This document shows positions 21,981-33,797 of a DNA stretch of 64,000 bases, piece after piece (within the stretch, counting starts at the first letter, position 1; each line of letters begins with the position of its first letter). A program made the translations under genes and the position numbers. Source of the DNA: Diploscapter coronatus (Eukaryota; Nematoda; Chromadorea; Rhabditida; Rhabditidae); contig OZ038422.1 in assembly GCA_964036155.1 (NCBI GenBank), positions 15,957,201 through 16,021,200 of the forward strand, written 5' to 3'. Below the pieces are notes generated by a model, which was not told the origin of the DNA, did not search any database, and saw only the letters and a program-made list of their open reading frames with translations.

Positions 21981-24538
21981 CTAATTTATTCGTGGTGTGT
22001 GCTGTTGGATTGAAGGCATAGAAATATCCGCTTGCCATCGAACGCAACCAAGTTCAATGCTAAAAATTGCATCCATTATTGGTTTTTTTTTTCGAAAAAT
22101 CTACCTCAAATGTTCATTCGTCGAAGGAAATTGGAATGGATCTCCAACAAATAGGCCCTTTCCGATGAACAAATCAACGGCATCTTCCAAGAATGGAATC
22201 GACATGTTCACGAAAAAGTCGATTGTCTAAAAATTCAACTTGAATTTGATTTCAGCAGATTTTGACAGACCTTCTGCGATAGCAAACCAATACTTGATTC
22301 AACTAAATTCGCTTGAGCATTGATCATATTTATGTAGCCTTTAACCTAAAAACGAAATGATAATAAAAGAAATGGAGTAGATAAATTGGGAGCGAGAGCT
22401 GATAAGAACTTAGTTTTTGAAAAATTAAGAGTTGAAATCGTGGTCGAAATTAAACACTTCAAAGACCCGAAACTGAGATTGAAATTTTCCATGGGCCAAA
22501 GTCGGAATTGGAAATGAAATAACGAAATGAACGTTTTCACAATTCGAATTTATGATCGGAAATGGAACGGTGAATAACCCCGTCACCAGCTTACCTTTTT
22601 GTTCCGCATTTCCATCGATAGAGTAAACTCAGTTTCAACATTAACCTTCACGATTTCTCCTTTGATGCCCTCTACCGGCGGATCGGAATAAACCGAGAGA
22701 GTGGCGTTGAGAAATACGAGAGTTTTCCCTGTTTGGAGGGAAATGACTGGCGGCGATAAAGTTGATGCCTGAAAATTTGAACAAAAGCGATCCATTTTAT
22801 AATGATCTTCCCTACATCAACTTTGAGTGTTCGGTTTGGAATGAGTTCGACCAATTCTGGTAGAACGGTTCCCAAGCAAAGGACATCGCAGTTCGTTCGC
22901 AAGAACGGACTTTCAAGAGATGTTCTAAATTTGAGTACTTATTTGAGTAGGAATTGACTTATATGTACTTCAGATGATTGGCGAAGTGAGCTGCTGCTAG
23001 GACGCTTTGTACCTAAGTTTCAATGAAGACTGAAATTCATGAGCAATATAGAGTTCTTACTGTGTGCTCGTCGATGTACATATCGATCATCCTGGTTGAT
23101 CGATCAAGTGATTCGATATTGATCAGCGTTTGATTTTCGACTGGAGCGCTTTCAACGAACTCTCCGCTCCACATCAGATCGCTACGCATTCGGATGTCGA
23201 TGTTCTGCTGATTCATAGCTATCGATTGCAGCGATTGGATGAGTAGAATCTGCAACGCAATTGATTATTTACAGTGATTTAGCACTGAAACTTCACCTCT
23301 GGGCTATAGCTGATAGTGAGATTTGTTGGGAATTGGCTTAGTTGTGCCTCGACCCACGGTAGCCATTCCTGCTTCATGATTTCGCAATATTCCTGGAAAA
23401 TGATCTCTGATAAAATGTGCGAAATGGCGTTCCATACATCCTCAAGTGTCTTTCGTATCGTCCTGGTTATGCTCTGTCTAAACCAGTGGATGATTTCGGC
23501 CGCCATGCTTCCATGAAAATTCACTCTAAGATCTCGAATTTGAGCTACGCAATGATGCACCTCGAGTTCATAATCAGGAGTAATCTAAAGATTCTTGATG
23601 AATACTCAATCTTACTGAAGCTTCTTTGAAAAGACCTGCATAGCGATCTCCGAAATCAAGCCCGTCATTTGTGATGATATTGCACCTTCGAGTGGGATTC
23701 TCCACAAACTCAGCAGTTCTGACTCAACTTTCCAATCGGCTGTCACCTGGGATTGAATCAACGTTTTCAAGCTGTGGAAGGGGGAATAATGAATAATATC
23801 TTGCCTGAGCATATCCACTCAGCGTGCTCATGTAGAGGATTCCGTGATCAGAAGGTCGAAATCGAATCAAAGGCGGTACGAAATTCTTGATTTTGATATT
23901 TGTGACATTCATCTCGCCGGCGGCAAACGTATTGTAAAATGATTGCTGAATTGTTGAGTGATCATTTAAAAGATCAATTCCAGGAGATACCCTAATATCG
24001 GGCAATTTTATATGCGGACCAGCCATCCCTATCCACTGTCGCGTGAAATTTGCAGCTTCATGCAAACCGTATTCATTTATCCTCAACAATAGTGATATTG
24101 ACTCCTGAAAATGTGAAATCAAAAGATTTACAAGTGAAATCGGCGATTTTCATTTAACGCGATGACGGACCGGTGGAATGTGCAATAATGGGAAAAGTTT
24201 GACCATTTGACGAAGCGATTTTTGTCAAATGTGACGCATTATTTTGCTTGAGAATTCGAAACAATCTATCATTAGGCAAAAGTCATTCCGTCAAATGATA
24301 AAAACTCGCCCCGTTATTGCACACTCCGTAAAATGATAGTTTTCTCCGAAATTATCAAAATTCTTCTCGAATTTTTAGAATCAATGCGAATACGAATTTG
24401 AAATTATTTACATCCAGTATCGATGATTTTTAACCATAATCAAAATGCAAAGTTGATAAGTCTCTAAATTCTATAGCGACTTACTTGGAATACAATAAAT
24501 AAATTTAGTAGAATGTGATAGATCCTTCTCGTCCTCAT
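21981..24538 (-). CDS. BPI/LBP/CETP-family lipid-binding protein, about 514 residues
   Basis: Extracellular lipid-binding fold (bactericidal permeability-increasing / LPS-binding / lipid-transfer proteins). Eleven exons join in phase: 24538-24485, 24104-23805, 23746-23636, 23584-23297, 23249-23061, 23012-22969, 22924-22816, 22768-22595, 22345-22271, 22226-22105 and 22059-21981. A short signal peptide (HILLNLFIVFQ) is followed by the N-terminal barrel. That includes KLPDIRVSPGID, MNVTNIKIKNFVPP, GYAQVTADW and the helical stretch around WNAISHILSEIIFQEYC. The second barrel has LSVYSDPP and ends PFLEDAVDLFIGKG. Length and layout suit the family. The intron after GGATATGCTCAG is GC-AG (GCAAGA). 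The first intron carries a foldback element. Which nematode subfamily cannot be said; a role in immunity or lipid transport is family inference. Confidence 0.75.
24151..24339. mobile_element. Foldback element in intron 1 of the BPI-family gene
   Basis: The left arm (GGAATGTGCAATAATGGG, then GACCATTTGACG) and right arm (CGTCAAATGATAAAAACTCG, then CCCGTTATTGCACACTCC) are imperfect reverse complements over about 55 bp. It lies wholly inside the 24105-24484 intron. Confidence 0.6.
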
Positions 24539-27413
24539 ATTTGCAACTCACAATGTGCCGATTACTTGAGCACTGACTGGCTCGCTAGACAGCAGTTTTT
24601 GCCGTTCGTATTGTCCTCAAGGCAATAGATTCGTCGCCTGAATCTAAATGAAAGATATCATCATTACTTGAATGGTCAACAATCTTTTATTTGATGACAT
24701 GTGCATCAAAGACGCTGGTCATTCATTTGTTAGAAATTGCTTCTAACGGGCTCACTTTACTTGACTATCAAGTTCCTTACTTGACTTACGTGCGCTCTAC
24801 AATATTTAGTAACTTCTATTCAATTATCGATTTTTTTCGATTCGACCAGAAATTATGTTAGCTAATTATTAGAATAGGTTGGTACAATCGATATTTTTCA
24901 AAATTCCTCGTTCCGTTTCGATGTCCAACGTGTCACTCGTCAGCTGCAATTTACAGTTGTCTTTAGGCGTTTGTAGCCGAGAAGTGAGTAAATAAAAGTT
25001 GCTGCGAAACGAGCGACGAAATAGGAAGTGAACGAGTGAGAATGAGACGAGAGCAAGCTAAGATTGAAGATGAGGTTGGATGAAAGACACTTGAAAAGTT
25101 GAGAGATTGATTACGATGTTGGACACTTTTCAAAGATCTAGCTAGATAGATATGAAAAGGTTTGACTCTCAAGATCAAATACCGTGAAAGAAGGTGCAGA
25201 TAAGTTGATGAGTGTTCTGAATAAAGCATAATAATTTTTGATAAGAACTTTCCAGCCATATCAGTTTGTCCTTCATTCAAAAATTCAATAGTGCCAAGAA
25301 TATCAAGAAGACAACATGCATAAATAAATAAACAGATGAGGCGATTAATATTGTTTGCACTCATTGGATCGATCTAAATATTTGACGAAGAAAAGCGCCG
25401 GCAGAGGAAAGGACGATTGTTTCGGGTTGTGGGTTCGGTTGCTTTCAAATCGCGGCGACAATGTTTGGATGCAATTTTTCGTCGTCTTCTTTTCGTTTCT
25501 CCCTCTGACATTAGATGCACGAGTTGAAGGGATAACGGAGAGAAGGAACGAGGAATGAGGAAAAGAGAGGAGGAGGAGAGGTAAGGGAAAGAACAGTTCA
25601 CTCCGAACAGTTGAAAGAGCAGTCATATCATATTGATTGTCTGTGAAAATTATTGTTATTTCGAAAATTAGATTTTACGAAACTTAGTTGCTTCTCCAAA
25701 ATTTTCCAAATCCACAGAAAATGATTTCATAGGAGGTCCATTTATCAAACCAATGAAAGCCTCACTTTTTATGAGAAAAACGTGAATAAATACTGAAACA
25801 TAAACTTTTAAATACGGACGCGTTTCATGCTTCGATGAAACTTTCCAAAAAAAAATCGGTATTCCATTATTATTGCAATCCGACTACTTCGTTGGAAAAA
25901 AGCGGGAGAGAAGGAGAACACGCAACTCTAGCATTGGTGAAGAAGGGCTCGTTATCCGACGACACATTGCACACAATTAACTGCCTTCGTTTTAAATAGA
26001 CGAACGAAATCAGCTGTGTGCAATGCGTCGTCGGGTAATGAACCCTTCTTCACCAATGCTGGAATTGCGTGTTCTCCTTCTCTCCCGCTTTTTTCCAACG
26101 AAGTAGTCGGATTGCAATAACAGTTGAGTAATGGAATGTAAGTATTTAGCACCAAAAGTTTCGGAATATTCAATCTCTAAAAATAGCTTCTCAATTTCTA
26201 TAATCAAGCTATCAAAACCAAGCGAATCAAGCAAGAATAGAGGGATGCTCTCCAAATGAAGAGACGCGGAGATTTGATGAACAAAAGAAAACAAACAGCA
26301 GAAGCCTGAAATAAATCAGAGAGACGTTCGTGATACGTGAAGAAGACTTTGATAAGACTGATAAAGAATAGAGAATGAAAATGAAAATGAAAATGAAGAA
26401 ACTGATGAGATGATTGAGACGATGCAAAAAGTGAAGAAAGAATGAGAAATTAGACAAAAGTGGAGCTCTTGAATCCAAATGGAAGATACTGATAAAACTC
26501 TTGGTATCATACTCAGCTTGAGTAATATTCAAATTTAGCTCCAAAAATTATGATCAGAGCGCGAAATCATCGAATATCGAACATAGAAGGAGTGACCAGT
26601 ACAAAAGTGAAATGTCCATTGTGCGTATGTTGAGCATTGGAGTGTTGCAGTAAGGTGAGAGTAGGTGAAGTAACGAGAATCAAATAGAAAGTAAAGAAGG
26701 AAGGTAAGGAGCAGGACGAGGTGCCAATACGCAAACAGAAGTTGCGACAGAACGAACAGAACTCATCCAATTGGGACGAAGAGAATCGAGAATCGGCCAA
26801 CACAATTGCTAAGGCAAACACCGAGATGATCAATATTCAAGAACAGTGATTTTGAAACTTTGGAAAAAGACAATTAACAAGAATTGCTAAATCGAAGAAT
26901 ATCAAATTATTTGCCAAATCTCCAGAAACAATGAAATTCACAACAAAAAAGATCTTCGAAATCACATAATCCACACCTTTTCTCCAAATGGAAAGCAAAT
27001 ATCCGTGCAAAATGTTCAATGCAAGTTATTGGACGAACTAAATGCTCACTGAATCGGTCAGAACCGAGTGCGCAGAGATTCTCACAGTCGATTGAACAGT
27101 TTAGGTCAATTTGGGTTGCAGCTTTTATCGCTGCGCTTCGTCGCTGCCTTTTTCTTTGTTTAGCGTTTTGTCGCACCGAGAAAGAACGCCTTATTCGTGG
27201 GAAAAGAAACTTACGGAAAATATGTGCATTTTCACGTCCGAATTTGTTTTTCGCATTTAAAAAATAATTATGGTTCATTTAGGCCGAATCATACCACAAA
27301 TTACTCATAACCTAAATTCATCAAGCACATAATGTAGTTTATAGGCACGAGCACGTTTTTGAATATTTCATGAACCTGTCTATTTATCATATTCAAATGC
27401 CAAACCATCACTT
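24539..27413. other. Gene-poor spacer with purine-rich islands and one MITE
   Basis: Purine-rich plus-strand blocks occur at about 24980-25110, 25540-25610 and 26270-26840. A foldback element lies at 25861-26137. Several open frames here start with non-ATG codons or have low-complexity pyrimidine-derived residues, and are not called. Positions 27019-27260 are locally GC-richer and could be a promoter or exon; no model was found. Confidence 0.45.
25861..26137. mobile_element. MITE family A, copy 1 (277 bp foldback)
   Basis: It runs from ATTCCATTA...TTGCAATCCGACTACTTCG to CGAAGTAGTCGGATTGCAA...TAATGGAAT, with arms matching over about 120 bp. Inner landmarks are ACGCAACTCTAGCATTGG and its complement, CCGACGAC, and TTTTAAATAGACGAACGA near the centre. 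A second copy of the same family is at 59071-59330. Confidence 0.85.
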
Positions 27414-27757
27414 CTAAATAATGCGTTCTCTCGCATTTAGCCTTTTTGGACCCATAGACCGCGCTGGTCTCGATGCATTTATAACTGCTTTTGAATAGAT
27501 TCCAAGTGCATCAGTCATCGTTACATATTCCGCTCTTTGCATGTATTTATATGGAAGTAGGCATTCATCTGAACTCCAATCTTCTTTCTGGATGAATAAT
27601 GATGAATTTATCAAATGGAGTAGGTGCCAAAGTTTCGAATACCATGCTCATTCGTGGCTAAGAAATGATATTTTTGAATTTTGTTTAAACGAAAGTTTGT
27701 ACGAGGAGTTCATTAGATTTTCCAAAGTTCTACATGTTTCTCGCTTTCACTCATCAT
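27414..27757 (-). CDS. Small uncharacterised protein, 70 residues, three exons
   Basis: Exons 27757-27734, 27657-27643 and 27587-27414 join in phase, with acceptors ATTTCTTAG and TTCATCCAG and donors GTAGAA and GTATTC. The middle exon is only 15 bp (PRMSM). The product starts MMSESEKH and continues KEDWSSDECLLPYKYMQRAE and ALGIYSKAVINASRP. It ends in a basic tail, MGPKRLNARERII. There is no signal peptide or membrane segment; composition is that of an ordinary soluble protein. I do not recognise the family. The single-frame alternative without the micro-exon stops early, which favours the spliced model. Confidence 0.45.
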
Positions 27758-28427
27758 GTTCAATTTCTTTTCCGTAATACCTTAGAAAAAATAGCGTTTC
27801 ATTGATCATATCCTGTCCATTTTGCGGGATTAATGATGACTAGAAAACTTTGAAAGAGCACACATCAAGAGCAGATAGGTAAATAATCTTTGAAGCTAGA
27901 TTATTTCAAACGGTACAACAACATTGAAATAATCGCATAGTTACAATTGACATACAATAAAATAAATAAAGTTTTATAAGAAAAATCATATAAAATAAAT
28001 GAGTTTTACAATAAAGCGATAATGATTTATCACATTTCATCAACAAATAAACGAATAAACAAGACAAATGGTTTATTTTCAAAAATAAAAAAATAATTAT
28101 AAAAATTTGTTCGACTGTAAATGAACAGATAAGAATTGGCACAAGCAAAGGATGTTAATTAATTGAATAAAGACTAGCAAATAAACAGATAATTAGATAA
28201 AGATTTAGAAAATTCATAGAATTCGAATCCTACATGAGATCATCATCAAACAGTGAGATAAATGAATAAGGGAAAAGGAGAATATCACTTGAGGGTGAGA
28301 GAGGATATGAGAATTGAACAATTTGCACGAACTGTGCGATTAGCACAGACATCCATTTTCTAACTATTCAGGTCTCTATCACTGACTGCTTTGATTTTGC
28401 TTCGATCTAATCGAGGACCTCGGTAAT
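27758..28427. other. 3' flank of the orcokinin gene
   Basis: AT-rich, with many AATAAA-like words on both strands between 27950 and 28200. No coding signal. Confidence 0.5.
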
Positions 28428-30001
28428 TTAGAACCATCGGTGGATTTTCGCTTTGTATCCCTGCGTGTGTCGTCGGGGAGCACTAAAATTGATCAGTTAA
28501 AATAGCTTGAAGACAATTGGGTTTTTCACAGCAAGGAAATATTGTGCAAAGTAGTATTTTCATTCCTCTTTAGCCTTTCATGCTGCGTATTTCGGCATGT
28601 TACGGTGTTGCGAAATTTTCAAATCTCCAAATTTGAAGCTAAAAAATCTTACCGCTTATCAAATCCAAAACCTTCTCCATCCATAGCATTCAATGCTCTG
28701 AAAGTATAATACTTTAGAAATTTATCGTTTATCGGGGATAAAGCAAACATTTTATAAGGCTAAATTCATGTAGCTGAGAGATCTTATTCATTTTCTAATG
28801 ATAAGTGAATCATAAAAGTAGAATATCATCCTACCTTTTGTTAAATCCGAAGCCGTCTCCATCCATAGCGTTCAGGGCTCTGAAATTTTTTCTTTCAGTA
28901 CTTTTGTACTCAACTTCTGATAAAACAGAAGATACTTTGCAAAAACTAATGTGAAAACAAATATTTGAAAGAACAAGAAAAATCGCTCTACCTTTTATCA
29001 AACCCGAACCCTTCACCGTCCATAGCATTAAGAGCTCTAAAAATTAAAAAATAGCAACTTTTGAGGTTTTTTATTCTATACCTCTTATTGAAACCGAAAT
29101 TTCCATCAATGGCGTCAAGAGCTCTCTTCTTGAATCCGAAATTTTCACTCTCGAGGGAATTCAGAGCACGTTTGTTGAATCCAAACCCATCACCGTCCAT
29201 AGCGTTTAGTGCTCTTTTATCGAATCCGAATGAACCGTCTATACTGTCAAGAGCCCTGAAAATTCTCACAATTTGATGGATTTAGATAAGAAGTAATTAC
29301 CTCTTTTTCATATCGAAACCATCACCATCGAGTGAGTTTAGAGCCCGTTTATGCCGTCCTAAATTATTTTACTAATTGATCGAGATTATTTACATGCAGT
29401 ACGAGCTGAGAAAAGGTAAATAGCAAATATATTGAAATATCGATTCGCTATGTTTAATTAGCATCATCATGACTAAAAATTTCTACTGGATAGACAAAAA
29501 TACAAAAAAACTTTAATTCTTTCAAAATTAATGTTTATTCTATCTAACTCACAGGGGGAACTTCTCTCATAGGAACTCACGGATCTTGATGGAACTTTCA
29601 GAATAGGGGTTTTCAATGACGGGGATTACGGTGATGAAGTCAAAAAGTGCTGAATAGGAGTCTGGAGCTGAGGAATTTCAATCCGCTTTTTACTCGTACT
29701 TTGTGCAAGTTAATGAGATAATTCGCTCGTCAAACATGCATGCGAATTTTCCAATTTCATAAATAAAGCGAAGAAATAGGATTGTCTTCGATTTTCAGGC
29801 TTCAAGTCTATTTTACGGATTTTGGCGTAATAATAATAATGATCAGCAACATTTAAAACTCATATTTGGCGAGCTTCGTCAAGCTCTGTGAATTCCTATG
29901 CGGAGGTTTCCCCTATCGCGCTACTGTAATTGCAAAATGATTATACCTGCGGATGAATATGATACGGCAGCCAGAGCGAGAACAACCTGAAATTGCATCA
30001 T
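28428..30001 (-). CDS. nlp-14: Orcokinin-like neuropeptide precursor (NLP-14 type), 158 residues
   Basis: Secreted prohormone cleaved at dibasic sites in neurons. Exons 30001-29947, 29358-29301, 29255-29082, 29036-28992, 28879-28835, 28697-28653 and 28482-28428 join in phase. A signal peptide (QVVLALAAVSYSS) is followed by GRHKR and eight orcokinin-like peptides separated by KR. These are ALNSLDGDGFDMK, ALDSIDGSFGFD, ALNAMDGDGFGFN (twice), ALNSLESENFGFK, ALDAIDGNFGFN and ALNAMDGEGFGFD (twice). A basic tail, APRRHTQGYKAKIHRWF, closes the protein. The ALxxxDGxGFGF core is that of C. elegans NLP-14. Peptides 6, 7 and 8 each occupy one 45-bp exon with the same phase at both ends, so single-exon duplication adds exactly one peptide. 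Exons 29255-29082 hold four peptides. Peptide 4 lacks the DG motif. Confidence 0.9.
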
Positions 30002-33000
30002 TCATCATTCGGAAAGAACGACTAGCGTGTGTAGTTTACTCTGTCCCACTTTCGACTACGGTAGAATAGCTGCTGTTCAAGTCGCTCTTTGTTTTGGCTC
30101 TGTTCGAAAGTTCGCTTCGCTTCTAACGAATTCGTTTTGAAAAACACACGAATTGGCTTACACAAAACGTGACTTTATTCCGCACTCCGTTAATTGTGTT
30201 TGTTTGTTTTGGCCTTTCCGTAAATATTTTTAGGTTAAACTTAGTTTTTCATAACGAATTCCCAAATGAAAGACATAATGTACTTGTATCAATTATGAAT
30301 ACATTATTATTCCCTTTCAAAATATTAAAGGCTTATTCAGCTCGCACTCAAAGACCTTCATAAATTATTTAGATGCATGTTTTTCAAGGTAACGGAAATA
30401 GCGAACATCGTTAATATGGCAAAATATGAGTCTAATTTGGGTGCTCTGAATCACTCTATTTCTACCAGAAAAATGAGAACGGTAAATCTGTACGACTTCA
30501 CGTGAATCATGAAAGAATATTGTCTGATCGCGCGATATATTTATCGCAGCATTTTTGTATTCTGAATAATTACCGATATGTCGCATCTGTGAATGAAAAT
30601 GAAACAGAAAATACCCCAGCTTTTTCTAAAAATGTAAATAAGACGCGTCTCGTAAATCCCTGTTTTCATTATCCTACAGAATATTCCAGAAAAATGAATG
30701 CTGATAGACTTACAAGTGAGAGAGCCTGAGTTGACATGTCTGTCGAGATATTTGAAGGGTAGCCCGCAGTTGGAGAAAAATCTGGAATAAAAAACGATCA
30801 TTCAAATTTAGCTAAATCGAAAATTTCAATTCAACGATGCTCAGAGTTCCAATCTTGAAAATAGTGGAATTCGTATTGAATTTTTCATAAATCGAAATAG
30901 GATTTCCGATACTGAAAATCATTAATTTTCGTCGATTTTTTTTTTCAAATTTTGTGCTTTTATGCCAAGCCCTTGAAAGTGTTCTTTCTATTCCGAATAT
31001 TCAAAATTAAAATTCTGAAACCTCGTTGTTGCGAATAAGAGAACAAATCTCGATAACTGTCAACGAAAAACAACGTGTCATAAATGTGATTAAAATGAGA
31101 AACTTATTGACGAATGAGACCTAGAAAAAGTTCTACATATTTAATAAAAGGGATCAGTGAATTGAGTCATGTGGAGGCGAAATGAGAACATAAAGATGAA
31201 TATGCATTTTTGAGTGAAGCTAGATAAAACAGACGAAGGATGAGGGATCTGTGTCTAAACGAACCGGAGAGCATCCTTAGAAAAAACGAAAGATTAGTGG
31301 AAGATCAGAAAATGGAATGGAATATTCGGACGTAATGACACAAAAGAATATAGAAAAGCGAAATTTTTACCCATATCAAATTCCTGGACTCTTCATTTGG
31401 TATGAATGGCGAAATAAGTGACGCATTTTTTCAATGATTTCTTCAATGCTATTTTGCTTCGCATCACATGTAATTGTCATAATAATAGTCCCAGACTCGA
31501 TGAGACGTATAATATAATGGAACGAAGGGATAAGCAAGTTTATGATATGAGGCCAATTTCGGCATTCGCATGAGCTACAATGAAAGTTGGAACACGCTTA
31601 GCTTAATTGTTAGATACAACGAGAAAATATAATCGCATATTGTTTGAGGGTTTGAAATATTCAAGCCGTGTAATTTATCGTAGCTAATTTATACTAAGTA
31701 TAAAATGATTTACTTCCTTTTCGAGTTAGTACTCGGTTAGTTGTCTACTAGTCTAGTCACACTCGGAATTGGGCACGATCATATTTCTTACTCTCCTAGT
31801 TATGCTATATTTTGAAATGGCACCAGGGAAGTTCAGAAGATGAATAATTAGAGGGGGAAATTTATGAATTAGCATATAAGTACGGCTGATCAAGCTCTAA
31901 TTAACTTCCGCAAATCTTTGCTTAGATGGATTTAAGGGATTTCCCTTATCGTTTTTTTGAAGTTATATAGTGCGTACTAAGGAGATGAGGGTTTGAATTT
32001 GATAGATGGTGGTGGTCTTCATGGTATTACGAAATCAGAAAACCTACAATTTCAATTTAGCTAGATTTTTGAAACCCTGTGAAGTTTAACTACAATTTCA
32101 AATTTGGTTAGACCTGTTGAAGTGAAAGTTGAAAGCTAAGTTAAGAAGGCTCTAGCGATCTTCAGGTATATTAAAATATGCACAATTTCGGGAACTTGTG
32201 ATCAATTGAGAGTTAAATTCTAGTCAGGTTTGGAAGCCTCGGTGGTCTTTATATCCTTATGAAGGAGCAGAGGATTTTATAACTTTGATCAGCTTATGAT
32301 GGTAGCCTAGTCTGACTCGAGCCACCCACATCAAATGAGCATTTTTCGAGTATGAACTGATGAACAGAGGAGTCAGTCAGAGATAGACTAGTCTAGACTC
32401 TAGGGCTGCTTCTAGACCTCGATCCATTGCCCGTACCTCCATATGAAATTAGGAAATTAGTCTAATTCTCATCGCATTTTAGATGAAAAGGACGAGGTTT
32501 ATGCGCTGAAAAATGAAAAATTAGCCAATACGATGAATAATTGGAAAATAAATAGAAGGAAGAAGAAGAAGAAGGGGAAGGCAAAGAGCTAATGAGAAAC
32601 CAACGGAACGAACGACAGAACAGCGGAGAGCCGCGAAATGCAGAAATATGCATGAATGAATGAAGACATAAAGGGAACACGTCTTGTCATCAGTGACAAC
32701 AAAATGAGAATATCTGAACATAGCAGGAGAGAAAAACTGATGATGTCTGATCATAGCTCGAAGATATGATAGATGATGCTGTCCTGATCGACGTTTTCAC
32801 AATCTAACCGCAAGCATTTGAAAATAATAAAGTAATGGCAGTATTCATAGATAGGGACGAGAAGATGGCTAGACTGTTTACAACGCGAGTTGCCTTTAGA
32901 CAAGATCATTCCGTCACCTAAAAATTACATCAAACCTCAAATTGCCGCCCCCGCTTATGCTCATGTTGCTCGGCACTTATCAATTCGTTGAGCCCGCTAT

Positions 33001-33279
33001 AAACATTCTTTAGTGAACTATCTTAACCTGTTTTCGTATTGTTACTCTTCAAAAGACGTTCAAGAATCAAGCCTGATTTACTCATAATCCTACATCAAAG
33101 TGTTTCAGCTATGTTTTTGTTATCTGGCAAGTCATTATCCCGCAGAAATGCTTTGATCTAAAATAATTAGATTATCATGAGACAAGAAACAACTCGCCTG
33201 GGAAATTAAATTACATTTTACGATGATTGATCTTTTAAAGTCGAAGGAATCAAATAATTGCCTGGCAACAAACGATTTC
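30002..33279. other. Upstream region of nlp-14; no gene recognised
   Basis: Positions 30020-30150 are less AT-rich and probably contain the 5' UTR or promoter. A purine-rich plus-strand block lies at 32460-32700. Open frames of 60-90 codons exist but lack motifs and splice support. Confidence 0.45.
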
Positions 33280-33416
33280 TTCGAATGGCTCCTAGAAAAA
33301 GACACCAGGACACCGGGACACCAGTTAGAAAAAGACACCACTTTTTTCTTTTCGTCTCTTGCTTTCTCATACTATTTCTTAGAAAGGGTGGTGTCTTTTT
33401 CTAGGAGCCCTTCGAA
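33280..33416. mobile_element. Foldback element with TAGAAAAAGACACC arms, 137 bp
   Basis: TTCGAATGGCTCCTAGAAAA at the left faces TTTTCTAGGAGCCCTTCGAA at the right. Inside the left half are tandem GACACC words (GACACCAGGACACCGGGACA) and another TAGAAAAAGACACCA. It ends 8 bp before a candidate start codon at 33424. Confidence 0.75.
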
Positions 33417-33423
33417 TTAATAA

Positions 33424-33797
33424 ATGGATACTTCGATTAGGATTATGATTCTATTCTTATCTCTCGCAAATTGTATTAGTTGGAGAATCAGAAACAACTT
33501 TTCTAGACAAGCAAAACGGGGGCGATTTTACGCAACAAGAGCGAAATTGTACAGGGTTAGAATTTACATGCTACAAAAACAAGATGGAATGAAAGTGAGT
33601 AATAGCAGGTGACATTGCAAATAATAAGTGGTAAAAGCTCAATGCTTTAAAGAGCTAGCAGAAATGTCTCCCTGTGGTAAGAAGCGGCCAAAGTACAGTT
33701 TTGAAAATTTCACGAGCAAAAAATAACATAGCGACTAATTTTCGAAACATTTTTTCAGACAATGAGCTCAAAACTCAAAAATACGGTTTCAAAGTAG
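33424..33797 (+). CDS. Candidate cationic secreted peptide, 69 residues
   Basis: Exons 33424-33594 and 33759-33797 join in phase through a textbook donor (AAA|GTGAGT) and acceptor (TTTTTTCAG). Residues 1-19 look like a signal peptide (IRIMILFLSLANCIS). The mature part of about 50 residues is strongly basic: SRQAKRGRFYATRAKLYRVR, then QKQDGMK and KLKNTVSK. It has a possible KR processing site and no cysteine. No family recognised; a secreted cationic peptide or peptide hormone is one reading. Evidence is splice structure and leader only. Confidence 0.4.

Noticed and set aside
24963..25364. 133-codon frame (minus) with a leader-like start
   Set aside because: The tail is pyrimidine-tract low complexity; no processing sites, repeats or splice partner found.
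26567..26833. 88-codon frame with an apparent signal peptide (minus)
   Set aside because: The first codon is TTG, not ATG, and the body comes from a purine-rich tract.
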